This document shows, one piece after another, positions 7,922-15,669 of a stretch of 21,578 nucleotides of DNA (position 1 is its first letter; the number at the start of each line of letters is the position of its first letter). The notes under the pieces were generated by a model. That model worked only from the letters and a program-made list of their open reading frames with translations. It did not search any database and was not told the DNA's origin. The stretch spans positions 1 through 21,578 of the forward strand of contig CAYJGN010000032.1 in assembly GCA_964369635.1 (NCBI GenBank), in the 5' to 3' direction. This DNA comes from CAYJGN01 sp964369635. Lineage in GTDB: Bacteria > Bacillota > Clostridia > Oscillospirales > Ruminococcaceae. The translations under genes were made by a program, and so were the position numbers.

Positions 7922-9259
7922 CTAATTAATTATTTTGAAATAGAAATTCTCGTGGGTGTAATAGTGGTCATACTCATAAAAAGGTGTTCCGTATGCAAGA
8001 GCATAACTCTCATCAACGCGCGCTCTTGAATCTTCATAGGTATAAGGTGCTCTGTCAAACGAAAAGACTAAGCCGTCGTATCCAATAGGGGAAACCATTG
8101 TATAATCTAAGGTGAAAAGCAGGAAGCTATCTCCGACGTTATAGTCATAGGTGAATGACTTAGTTAGCTCGATAACTATATCACGGCCGTTATAGGGGAG
8201 GGTATATGAGACCACGTTTGCATCACCAAACTTAAATGTGTAGCCAGTGTAGTAGTCGAAAAGGGTTGTATATGAATGGCTATCCATTGCGGCGTCTGGT
8301 GGTGGGGTTGTGAAGTAAATATATGATGTGAAGTGTGTTGTCTGAGTGCCATCACCGTTGTCATCAACTGAATGGAGAACAACTTCAACGTCGCAGTCTT
8401 CAACTAGATAGTCATGACCGCCAGAGTAATAATAATAAATACCATTCATAAAGTAGTGGCTACCTGTGTTTGGGAGTTCGTAGTATAAGTTATGATCCTC
8501 AAATGCCGAATAGTAGGCAGGGGGAGGTGGCATTTCGTTGCCGTTTCCGTTTCCGCTCGAGCGATAGAAATAACCATCAAGTCCATTTATCTGGATGGTA
8601 TCGTTATCAACAATATAGAATGTGTAATTAAAGCTGTGGTAAGCGCTTGAAAGAACGATTTTTCCACCATTATGCTCATAGTACCCTTCATAGAAATCGG
8701 GGTCGATAATATCATTTTCATCGAAGAACCCGAATGTTCCATCTGAATAGAATGCAACATAAGCACCGGTGCCTTCGTAGTAGAATTCACCTACAAAATG
8801 ATTAGAAGTTGGTGCTGAGTCGCCCCAGTAAACATCTGATGTTATAAATTTACCTATCCCGTTGATATAAAGGACTGGTTTATATGGATGCTCAGGATCA
8901 GACTCCATAAAATAGCCTGTATCAACAGAACCATCTTCATATGTGAATTCGAAATTGCCCTCATTATAAACATAACTGCCATAGAACATTAAATCATCCT
9001 GTATAAAATAGAGGGTATCATCGCTTGCAAGACTAATCTCATATCCACTCTCAACATGAAAATAGCTACCTTCAAAAGTTCCGCGCGAGTAGTCTACAAT
9101 AGTTGGGGCGCCATCATCACCACCACCAAGAGTTCCTTGACTGCTGGAACTTCCACCGCCGCCAAAAATATTATCTGCTGCAGAACCTTCGCATCCAGAT
9201 AAAATAAGCATAAACGCTAAGATTAACGCCAAAACCGCTGCTTTGTTTTTTCTGTTCAT
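7922..9259 (-). CDS. Large Tyr/Gly-rich lipoprotein with repeated beta modules
   Basis: 445 aa, first gene of the four-gene minus-strand operon. Signal peptide with lipobox LSGC (Cys23), followed by a Gly/Ser linker (34-48). Residues of about 58-140 and 153-232 look like two divergent copies of one beta module: G-T-F-E-G-S-Y...S-D-D-T-L-Y-F...Y-G-S-Y-Y-x-x-G and V-G-E-F-Y...S-D-G-T-F-G-F-F...Y-E-G-Y-Y-x-x-G. They resemble lipocalin-like or META-like small barrels in rhythm only. A proline-rich hinge (PPPPAYY, about 244-250) leads to a C-terminal domain unusually rich in Tyr, Phe and Asp. No catalytic motif seen. It is probably a surface-exposed binding or structural lipoprotein. AGGAG lies ahead of the ATG. 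Confidence 0.75.
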   Translation of the reverse strand: MNRKNKAAVLALILAFMLILSGCEGSAADNIFGGGGSSSSQGTLGGGDDGAPTIVDYSRGTFEGSYFHVESGYEISLASDDTLYFIQDDLMFYGSYVYNEGNFEFTYEDGSVDTGYFMESDPEHPYKPVLYINGIGKFITSDVYWGDSAPTSNHFVGEFYYEGTGAYVAFYSDGTFGFFDENDIIDPDFYEGYYEHNGGKIVLSSAYHSFNYTFYIVDNDTIQINGLDGYFYRSSGNGNGNEMPPPPAYYSAFEDHNLYYELPNTGSHYFMNGIYYYYSGGHDYLVEDCDVEVVLHSVDDNGDGTQTTHFTSYIYFTTPPPDAAMDSHSYTTLFDYYTGYTFKFGDANVVSYTLPYNGRDIVIELTKSFTYDYNVGDSFLLFTLDYTMVSPIGYDGLVFSFDRAPYTYEDSRARVDESYALAYGTPFYEYDHYYTHENFYFKIIN

Positions 9260-9557
9260 AATTATCTCCTAAATAATCATGTTATAAGGCTGAAATTCAT
9301 TTATTCCTTTTATAACACAGTAATATCACAATCTTTAAATGTGCATAAAGATTATATCTTTAATTTATCATATTTAAACATAAAATACAACAATTTATTA
9401 ATATTTTTGCGATTTAAATTAAGTTTTATAAAACTCGGTCGATGTAAATGTTGTTTGACATATATTATATATTACAACGAAAGATTTTACGTAAATTTTA
9501 CATATATTATGCAATAAAATTTCATTACTGTGCATTAATAGGATGAAAGGTGGCGTT
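9260..9557. other. Divergent intergenic region between the envelope operon and the signalling operon
   Basis: 298 bp, strongly AT-rich. For the minus-strand operon there is an extended -10, TGtTATAAA (complement of 9309-9317), with only a weak -35 near 9332-9337. For the plus-strand operon a perfect TTGACA lies at 9455-9460, but no -10 stands at the proper distance. A palindrome TTTACGTAAA lies at 9486-9495. I could not assign a convincing sigma-A promoter for the signalling operon, which would fit activator or alternative-sigma control. No small ORF with a good ribosome site was found. Confidence 0.4.
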
Positions 9558-10370
9558 ATGGAGATAGAGATAATATTTTTAGGAACACGAGGTTCCGTTT
9601 CAGTTGATGATGAAAAGTATAAAATTTTTGGAGGAGCAACCCTCTCGGTAGTTGTGAAAACAAAAGAAGACTATATTGTTTTTGATGCTGGTAGTGGGTT
9701 TTTAAATATTAGTAACTATATTGAGTTTAATGAAAATAATAGGTGTAACATAAATTTATTTCTATCACACACTCACTTTGATCATATAATGGGACTTGTT
9801 GCATCTGATATAATGTTTAATAAAAATGCAACTATTGACATTTATGGAATTAATAGAGACAATAAAACTATTGAAAAACAGATTAATAGTTTTATGGCAC
9901 CGCCAATATGGCCAGTTGATACCTCTTCATTTAAAGCTAATATATCCTTTAATGAAATAAAAGGAGAGCTTGAAAAGAAAAACTATTCAATTGATATTTT
10001 TGAAGGAACCCATCCAGGCGGAGTTGCTGTTTATAAACTACATATAGGCGATAAAAAAATTGTTTATGCAACAGATATAGAGCTTGACATTAACAATTCA
10101 GCTGATTTTATTAACTTTTCAAAAGACGCTGATCTTTTGATTTGTGATGGTCAGTATGGTAGGCGAGAAAAAATGCTAAAATCGGGGTATGGCCATTCAT
10201 CTTGGCGTGATACTGTTAGCGTTGCTAAAAGATGTGGCTGCAAAGCATTGGCTATTATCCATCACGATCCATATAGTGATGATGAATATCTGCTAAATAT
10301 CGATCAGCAGGTAAAACGATATAATTCAAAATACTTTTTAGCAAAAAGGGGGGACAGGATTATTTTATGA
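9558..10370 (+). CDS. MBL-fold metallo-hydrolase (possible cyclic-nucleotide phosphodiesterase)
   Basis: 270-aa metallo-beta-lactamase-fold hydrolase. N-terminal FLGTRGSVSV and FGGATLS strands are typical of the PhnP/RNase Z-like branch. Metal ligands: HTHFDH at 71-76, His152 in EGTHPGG, Asp173 in YATDIE, and His235/236 in AIIHHDPYSDDE; GHSS at 212-215 is a further family mark, as is MAPPIWPVD at 113-121. Proteins of this branch are often phosphodiesterases. Because the operon also makes a nucleotide cyclase and an HD-GYP protein, cyclic-nucleotide hydrolysis is plausible but inferred. ATG 9558 is preferred over the in-frame ATG 9543, because AAAGGTGG (9546-9553) lies between them as the ribosome site. 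The stop codon overlaps the next start (ATGA), indicating coupled translation. Confidence 0.87.
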   Translation: MEIEIIFLGTRGSVSVDDEKYKIFGGATLSVVVKTKEDYIVFDAGSGFLNISNYIEFNENNRCNINLFLSHTHFDHIMGLVASDIMFNKNATIDIYGINRDNKTIEKQINSFMAPPIWPVDTSSFKANISFNEIKGELEKKNYSIDIFEGTHPGGVAVYKLHIGDKKIVYATDIELDINNSADFINFSKDADLLICDGQYGRREKMLKSGYGHSSWRDTVSVAKRCGCKALAIIHHDPYSDDEYLLNIDQQVKRYNSKYFLAKRGDRIIL

Positions 10371-11803
10371 CAAATCTTGACATAGTTAAACTACTTAATA
10401 CCTTTATATCAGTGTCATCAGTTTATGATAGTGACTCACTTCTTGAGCTTATTCTAAATAATGCCCTCGATATAACAAATTGCGATGGAGGAACGCTTTA
10501 CATTGTTGATAACAACGAGCTTGAATTCAAAATAATGATAACCCGTTCACTTGGTATTAGGAGCGGAGGAAAAAATAAAAACATTAATCTGCCAAATGTT
10601 GCTATGACAAGAGAGAATGTCTGTACATATAGCGTTCTTGAAAATAAAGTTATAAATATATCAGATGTCTATAAAAGCAAACTTTTTGACTTTTCGGGCC
10701 CTAAGTATTACGATAAATTAACAGGGTATCAAACAAAATCAATGATAGTTTTACCTATGATTGATGATAAGGGAAGTACAATCGGAGTTATGCAGCTTCT
10801 CAATGCAAAAGACGAAAAAGGGAACACAATTGATTTTAGCGAAAACAGCGAGATGGTGCTAAAGGCAATAGCATCAATGGCCGCAATTAAGCTCACTAAT
10901 ATAAACTATACCTTTGAAATTAAAGGACTTATGGAGTCTATTGTTAAAACTATTGCTGAGGTTATCTATCTTCGAACACCATATAACGTTTCGCATACCC
11001 ATAATATGGCGAAATATGCAGAGAGATTTATTAAGTGGCAATCTAAGCAAGATAATGCAGAGCATATATTTACCGAAGAAGGAAGACGGATGTTTATTAT
11101 GAGCATCTGGTTGCACGATATAGGAAAACTCGCAACGCCACTTGAAGTTATGGATAAAGAAACAAGACTCAGCTGGAAGCTTGAGCGTATTATGACAAGG
11201 CTTGATATAATTAAACTGACAACTAAGCTTCATTCTGCAAAGAACGAAACCGACCCAAACGAAAAACTCAGAGAAATAGAAGAGGTTCGCTTGTTTGTTC
11301 AGGATATTAATAAGAGGTCATTTTTAGATGAGGAAACACTCAAAAGAGTTTCTAAGCTCTCAACGCTTGTATATACTGATGATGAGGGAGCCGTTTGCAA
11401 CTGGTTTACAGAGGATGAAATAAAAGACCTGTCAATTGTTAAGGGAACTCTAACTGAAAAAGAGCGCGAGATTATGCAAAACCATGTTGTTATGACAAAG
11501 CAAATTCTCGAAAAGATGAATTTTAAAAATGAATACGAGTCAGTCCCGATTTGGGCTGGAAGACATCATGAGTTTATAGATGGTAGCGGATATCCTGAAA
11601 AGCTTAAAGGGAATGAGCTCGATAAACCGACAAGACTACTCACAATAATTGATGTTTTTGATGGATTATCAGCTGTTGATAGGCCATATAAAAAACCAAC
11701 TCCGATAGACAGAGTTTTTATTATAATGCGTGAGATGGTTAATGAAGGAAAACTCGACGGCGAATTGCTTGAGATGTTTTTTGATAGCAAAGCTTGGGAG
11801 TAG
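10367..11803 (+). CDS. GAF - HD-GYP protein, probable c-di-GMP phosphodiesterase
   Basis: 478 aa, cytoplasmic. An N-terminal GAF sensor domain (about 5-180; CDGGTLYIVD, SMIVLPMID, IGVMQLLNAK) is followed by an HD-GYP domain (about 190-475). Key residues: SHTHN at 209-213, the HD pair His250-Asp251 in LHDIGK, His373, HHE at 400-402 and DGSGYP at 405-410, a full GYP-type signature. The family hydrolyses cyclic dinucleotides, usually c-di-GMP, or in some members cGAMP. A stretch of about 95 residues (264-359), largely helical and charged, is inserted between HDIGK..TP and GTLTEKERE, where compact HD-GYPs have about 10 residues. I recall a long-insert subclass of GAF-HD-GYP proteins that matches this. 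It overlaps the MBL gene by 4 nt. A small molecule bound by GAF could couple the two enzyme activities. Confidence 0.9.
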   Translation: MTNLDIVKLLNTFISVSSVYDSDSLLELILNNALDITNCDGGTLYIVDNNELEFKIMITRSLGIRSGGKNKNINLPNVAMTRENVCTYSVLENKVINISDVYKSKLFDFSGPKYYDKLTGYQTKSMIVLPMIDDKGSTIGVMQLLNAKDEKGNTIDFSENSEMVLKAIASMAAIKLTNINYTFEIKGLMESIVKTIAEVIYLRTPYNVSHTHNMAKYAERFIKWQSKQDNAEHIFTEEGRRMFIMSIWLHDIGKLATPLEVMDKETRLSWKLERIMTRLDIIKLTTKLHSAKNETDPNEKLREIEEVRLFVQDINKRSFLDEETLKRVSKLSTLVYTDDEGAVCNWFTEDEIKDLSIVKGTLTEKEREIMQNHVVMTKQILEKMNFKNEYESVPIWAGRHHEFIDGSGYPEKLKGNELDKPTRLLTIIDVFDGLSAVDRPYKKPTPIDRVFIIMREMVNEGKLDGELLEMFFDSKAWE

Positions 11804-11836
11804 ATATTACCTAAAAGTATGAGAGGAAGCTATAAA

Positions 11837-13000
11837 ATGAAAGCCGATAAGAACAACAAAAACAGAAGGATAATTGGGCTGATACTAACGATTGTGATGA
11901 TTTTCACAACTGCTTGTGGCTCAAATGACGCAGAAGGAGCGGGTAACTCACAAAGCAATATTGAGAGTGCGACTGCAAATATTATGCGTCTTGAACTATT
12001 TGAGGGCGAGATATATATTGAGAATAGCGACGGTCAGGCCCTCGAACCATTTGAAGGTATGAGACTTCAAAGTGGTTATTCGGTTAAAACTGGAACAGAT
12101 GGGTTTGCGTTTATAAGCCTTGATGATAGTAAAGCTATTAAGCTTGACAAATCATCGGCCTCAACAATAGACTATAACGGTAAAGATCTCCTTTTAACAT
12201 TAACTGCTGGAAGTTTGTTCTTTAACGTTACAGCCCCACTTGCTGACGATGAGAGCATGAATATACAGACTTCAAATATGATTACTGGTATTCGAGGAAC
12301 TTCAGGTATTGTTTCGACTTATACTGCTGATAGCCGTACTGTTTCAGAGACTACAATTTTGACAGGTAAAGTTTTAGTTAATGCTACTGATTCGGGTGAT
12401 GACGATGATGATAATAATGATAATGACTATGATGATGTTGATCTTCCAGCTGGTAAAACAGCTTTTTACGACTATGAAGATGATATAGATAGAATAACTA
12501 TAGTAGACTTATCAGAGGATAATCTATCCGATTTTGCACTAAAGGCGCTTGAAGGTGAAGAGGAGCTTTTAGAAGAAATTGAAGCAAATGGAGATTTAAA
12601 TTCTGAAGAATTGCGTCGTTTGATAGATGAGCTAAATGATGACGATGATGATGAAGATGATGACGATGACGACGATAATGAAGAGAACGATGACGACGAT
12701 AATGAAGAGAACGATGATGAAGATGAAGATGAAGACGATGACGATGACGAGAAGTCATCAAGTGGAAGTGCTGATCAAAACTCTAATAATTCATCATCAG
12801 ATAGCGAAGAAGATGACGATGACGAGGATGATAAAAGCGAGAGCCAATCATCTTCAGATGATGACGATGATGATGAAAGCGAAAGCCAATCATCTTCAGC
12901 CGATGGTAATGGGAGTGGTGGTCATCAAACACCAGCAGGACCAAGCACCAATCAAAGTCAGGCATCAGCCAGCGAGAGCGATGACGACGATGATGATTAG
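11837..13000 (+). CDS. FecR-domain lipoprotein with poly-Asp repeat tail
   Basis: 387 aa. Signal peptide with Cys27 (FTTAC) predicts a lipoprotein exposed outside. Residues of about 51-185 form a FecR-like domain: LFEGEIYIENSDGQ, LQSGYSVKTGTDGFAFISLDDS and the diagnostic MITGIRGTSGIVS at 148-160. From about 187, Asp-rich segments interrupt the chain. After a Glu-rich helix (about 238-266) comes a low-complexity tail with runs of Asp/Glu (268-305, 324-333, 341-347, 382-387) and Ser-rich links (SESQSSS twice). The DNA here holds an exact 24-bp tandem duplication. FecR domains occur as periplasmic or surface signal relays and as partners of CHASE2 cyclases. ATG 11837 follows AGAGGAAG by 7 nt. 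It lies 33 nt after the HD-GYP gene and 21 nt before the cyclase. The tail may bind Ca2+ or the wall; that is inference. Confidence 0.85.
   Translation: MKADKNNKNRRIIGLILTIVMIFTTACGSNDAEGAGNSQSNIESATANIMRLELFEGEIYIENSDGQALEPFEGMRLQSGYSVKTGTDGFAFISLDDSKAIKLDKSSASTIDYNGKDLLLTLTAGSLFFNVTAPLADDESMNIQTSNMITGIRGTSGIVSTYTADSRTVSETTILTGKVLVNATDSGDDDDDNNDNDYDDVDLPAGKTAFYDYEDDIDRITIVDLSEDNLSDFALKALEGEEELLEEIEANGDLNSEELRRLIDELNDDDDDEDDDDDDDNEENDDDDNEENDDEDEDEDDDDDEKSSSGSADQNSNNSSSDSEEDDDDEDDKSESQSSSDDDDDDESESQSSSADGNGSGGHQTPAGPSTNQSQASASESDDDDDD
12665..12712 (+). repeat. 24-bp perfect tandem duplication in the acidic tail
   Basis: Two identical 24-bp units at 12665-12688 and 12689-12712, each coding DDDDNEEN in frame. 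They sit in a longer GAT/GAC/GAA-rich tract (about 12638-12750). The unit length is a multiple of three, so copy-number change would keep the frame. Confidence 0.95.
12837..12899 (+). repeat. Second repeated module (Ser-Glu-Ser-Gln-Ser-Ser-Ser)
   Basis: A 21-bp unit at 12837-12857 recurs at 12879-12899 with one mismatch, at a 42-bp offset. Each codes SESQSSS/A between Asp runs. This suggests the tail grew by segmental duplication. Confidence 0.85.
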
Positions 13001-13021
13001 AGAGAATTATAGAGTTTTATA

Positions 13022-14875
13022 ATGAAAAAAGCATTTTTGAATATAATTTCAAAATTAAATATTGATGAAAAAAAGAAAAGATTGGCGGGGAGAATGCTCT
13101 TCTCGCTTATCTCTTCTTTTGTTATAGTCTTTCTGCTCAACATAAGTCCACTTTTTTCGACGGTAACAGATATTGACGATGAATTTTACCAAGAACACAG
13201 CACGCCAAATAGTGAGATAGTTATTATTGGGATGGATGTTAAAGCGCTTGAAGCTTATGATTCGATGCCGTGGCCTCGTGATATTATGGCAGAATCTATT
13301 GAGGTTTTGAATGCAGATCCTGATAAAAAACCAGCGGTGATTGGTATTGATACCTTGTATACAACAACAGATAATGGCGAGGATGATTTGCGACTGGTTG
13401 AAGCAGTTTTGAATGGTGGGAATGTTGTTACAGCTTCAAATATAACCTTTGATAGCAAGCTTGTAATGCTTCCAGATGGCAGCTTTTACATGGATGAAAA
13501 TGCTGTTGTTTTAGTTGAAGAGCCATTTCCTGCTTTAGCGCAGGCATCTATTTCTGGACATTTAAATGCTATGCTTGATAGCGATGGTATTTTGCGACAC
13601 GCAATATGGGAAGTTAAGTTACCTTCAGGAGAAGTTTACCCATCTTTTAATCAGGTGATTTATAGTGAGTATATGAAAAGTATTGGGATTAATGAAATTA
13701 GCGTCCCAGTAACTGATAGCGATGGAATGTGGTATCTCCAGTATAGCTCATATCCTGGCTCTTATAATGACGGATATTCTATTGTCGATTTAATTGAAGG
13801 AAGAATTGATCCCGATATTTTCACCGATAAAATAGTTCTTATAGGACCTTATGCGCTTGGTATGAGCGATGAATATTTCACAGCAATTGATCATGCTCGT
13901 AAGATGTATGGTGTTGAGTATCAAGCGAATGCAATAGCTGCGCTTATAAATGGCGATTTAAAAGATGAGATTGATGAGGATGTTCAGAATGCCATATTGC
14001 TTTTTTTAACGTTTGTTATGTCATTTTGGCTATTCGGTAGGAAATTTTCCCATGCAACTATTTTCTATATTGCAGCTTCTGTATTATGGTTTTTTTCATG
14101 TCTATTCTTATTTGAAATTGGATATATTATACATATTTTATATTTTCTAATTTCAGCTTTCATCTGCTATGCGCTTTCGGTTATTATAAGTTATCTCCGC
14201 TCTTTAATTGAAAAAAGAAGGATTACAACGACGTTTAAAAGGTTTTTAGCGCCTGAAGTTGTAACTGAGCTTTTAAATGATGAAGATGCAAGCAGTAAAC
14301 TTGGAGGGAAATTAACCGATATAGTTGTTTTATTTGCGGATATCAGAGGATTTACTCCATTATCCGAAGAGCTGAGCCCAGCAGAAGTTGCAGAGATATT
14401 AAATGAGTATTTAACTATGATGAGTATGTCGGTTTTAAAAACAGGCGGCACTATTGATAAGTATATGGGAGATAGTATCATGGCTTTTTGGGGTGCTCCA
14501 ATTAAAGCAGATGATTTCCAATATAAAGCAGCAGTTACAGCACTCGATATGATAGTTCGCTCAAAAGAGCTTGAAGATAAGTTTATGAATAAGTATGGCA
14601 GACGTATTAAAATCGGTATCGGTATTAATTATGGGCCATGTATTGTTGGAAATTTCGGATCAATAGATAGGATGGATTATACCGCAATAGGAGATACTGT
14701 TAATGTTACTGCAAGGCTTGAGTCAAATGCAAAACCAGGCACTATTTTAGCAACTAAGAGCATTGTTGACGCTATATCTGATAAAGTTGATTTTATTTCA
14801 ATGGGTGATGATATTGAACTTAAAGGTAAAAGTCAGAAAATTGAGATATTCAGGCTGATAAAATTTAAAGAATAG
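13022..14875 (+). CDS. CHASE2-domain class III adenylate/guanylate cyclase
   Basis: 617 aa membrane receptor cyclase. TM1 at about 24-42, then an extracytoplasmic CHASE2 domain (about 50-315; IVIIGMDVKALEAYDSMPWPRDIMA, PAVIGIDTLY, DKIVLIGPYALGMSDEYFTA, YGVEYQANAIAALING). Three closely spaced TM segments follow (about 322-338, 346-366 and 369-392), then a class III catalytic domain (about 430-613). Metal-binding aspartates are Asp440 (FADIRGF) and Asp484 (DKYMGDSIMAFWG). Lys480 and the MDYT motif (551-554) stand at purine-specifying positions and favour ATP. Asn561 and Arg565 (VNVTARLE) are the transition-state pair. All catalytic residues are present, so it should be active. Signal input is probably through CHASE2, perhaps via the FecR lipoprotein encoded 21 nt upstream. 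The ribosome site is weak (AGAG). No clear terminator follows, so read-through into the next gene is possible. Confidence 0.93.
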   Translation: MKKAFLNIISKLNIDEKKKRLAGRMLFSLISSFVIVFLLNISPLFSTVTDIDDEFYQEHSTPNSEIVIIGMDVKALEAYDSMPWPRDIMAESIEVLNADPDKKPAVIGIDTLYTTTDNGEDDLRLVEAVLNGGNVVTASNITFDSKLVMLPDGSFYMDENAVVLVEEPFPALAQASISGHLNAMLDSDGILRHAIWEVKLPSGEVYPSFNQVIYSEYMKSIGINEISVPVTDSDGMWYLQYSSYPGSYNDGYSIVDLIEGRIDPDIFTDKIVLIGPYALGMSDEYFTAIDHARKMYGVEYQANAIAALINGDLKDEIDEDVQNAILLFLTFVMSFWLFGRKFSHATIFYIAASVLWFFSCLFLFEIGYIIHILYFLISAFICYALSVIISYLRSLIEKRRITTTFKRFLAPEVVTELLNDEDASSKLGGKLTDIVVLFADIRGFTPLSEELSPAEVAEILNEYLTMMSMSVLKTGGTIDKYMGDSIMAFWGAPIKADDFQYKAAVTALDMIVRSKELEDKFMNKYGRRIKIGIGINYGPCIVGNFGSIDRMDYTAIGDTVNVTARLESNAKPGTILATKSIVDAISDKVDFISMGDDIELKGKSQKIEIFRLIKFKE

Positions 14876-14914
14876 TAAACAAATTATTAATTTTTGGAAA
14901 TTTCTGAAGAATAA

Positions 14915-14943
14915 TTGCGATTTGAATTTTAATATTGTATAAT
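14915..14943 (+). promoter_or_regulatory. Sigma-A promoter of the DUF6935-like gene
   Basis: -35 TTGCGA (14915-14920), exact 17-nt spacer, perfect -10 TATAAT (14938-14943), about 46 nt upstream of the start codon. It gives the 14990 gene its own transcript in addition to any read-through from the cyclase. Confidence 0.72.
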
Positions 14944-14989
14944 AGAAATATATTATTTAGTAAGAATTCTTTTGTGGAGTGTGAGTTAT

Positions 14990-15547
14990 ATGAATTTCAA
15001 TTCGGATACGGTTGATTTTAGAAAAAATACCGATACAGCATACAATGCAAAAAAAGTTTCTATCGTTTTTGATAAGCTACCTAAAGATTTATCTGAACTT
15101 AAAAATATATGCGGTGATTTTAAAGATCCTAAGAGAGTTGCAGCACTTGTTGTTGCTGTTTTAAGCAGTTTTAATGAGAATAAGGATAACTGCGTAGAAA
15201 TGCTTAATTACTTGCGTGGCCCTAAAGCGATTGATGAGTATGATATAGAATATATTAGCGATAGATTGAAGATTTTCCCATATCTTATAAACTCTTATTT
15301 CGATGGCGCTACATATGCTAATAATTATAAACCAACAATGCCGTATACGGTTTCAGTTTATGAGTCTGAAGAGAATGAGATAATTGTTTCAGAGGGTTTC
15401 TTAAGACTTTTCTTAAAGTCGGGTGGAGCCAGCAACGCACGAGGAGTTAAGCTGCGGTATAAAGCATCATCAGGTGAATGGTTTTTATGGGACTATCTGA
15501 TATTTGCTGATATTAAAAGGCCTGCTTCTGATGACCCTTGGGCTTAA
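14990..15547 (+). CDS. DUF6935-like protein of unknown function
   Basis: 185 aa, no signal peptide or TM, so probably cytoplasmic. Central features: a conserved-looking CVEMLNYLRGPKAIDEYDIEYISDRL segment, YFDGATYANNYKPTMPYTVSVYE, and a C-terminal VKLRYKASSGEWFLWDYLIFADIKRPASDDPWA. I recall proteins with the same Y-F-x-G-A-T-x-x-N-N-Y and W-F-L-W...D-P-W-A pattern annotated as DUF6935 in Clostridia; the family number should be checked. Function is unknown. ATG 14990 is chosen because GGAG (14976-14979) precedes it; an in-frame TTG at 14972 lies upstream of that site. It has its own promoter and terminator. The neighbouring SPFH gene suggests an envelope-stress or membrane context, but that is weak evidence. 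Confidence 0.7.
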   Translation: MNFNSDTVDFRKNTDTAYNAKKVSIVFDKLPKDLSELKNICGDFKDPKRVAALVVAVLSSFNENKDNCVEMLNYLRGPKAIDEYDIEYISDRLKIFPYLINSYFDGATYANNYKPTMPYTVSVYESEENEIIVSEGFLRLFLKSGGASNARGVKLRYKASSGEWFLWDYLIFADIKRPASDDPWA

Positions 15548-15590
15548 GTGATTAGCACCTATCATTTTGATTGAATTTATTATATATTTA

Positions 15591-15620
15591 AAAGAGCTGA
15601 TTATTAATCGGCTCTTTTTT
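15591..15620 (+). terminator. Terminator of the DUF6935-like gene
   Basis: An 11-bp stem (15591-15601 with 15607-15617, one G-U pair), 5-nt loop and six Ts to 15620. It lies 44 nt after the stop codon. Confidence 0.88.
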
Positions 15621-15669
15621 GTGTTATTAAAATATTTGTCGAATTTTATAAAAATTCATAAACTATAAA

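Noticed and set aside
12498..12965. His/Arg-rich minus-strand frames and a Met/Lys-rich plus-strand frame in the FecR tail
   Set aside because: They are the other-frame readings of the repetitive GAT/GAC codons (ATC/GTC to His/Arg/Leu, ATG to Met). No ribosome sites and extreme composition make them shadows.
12383..13000. Poly-Asp tail as a frameshift or assembly artefact
   Set aside because: The frame stays open through the tail to a stop 21 nt before the next gene, mixed GAT/GAC/GAA codons are used and Ser-rich modules recur in the same frame, so it is real coding sequence.
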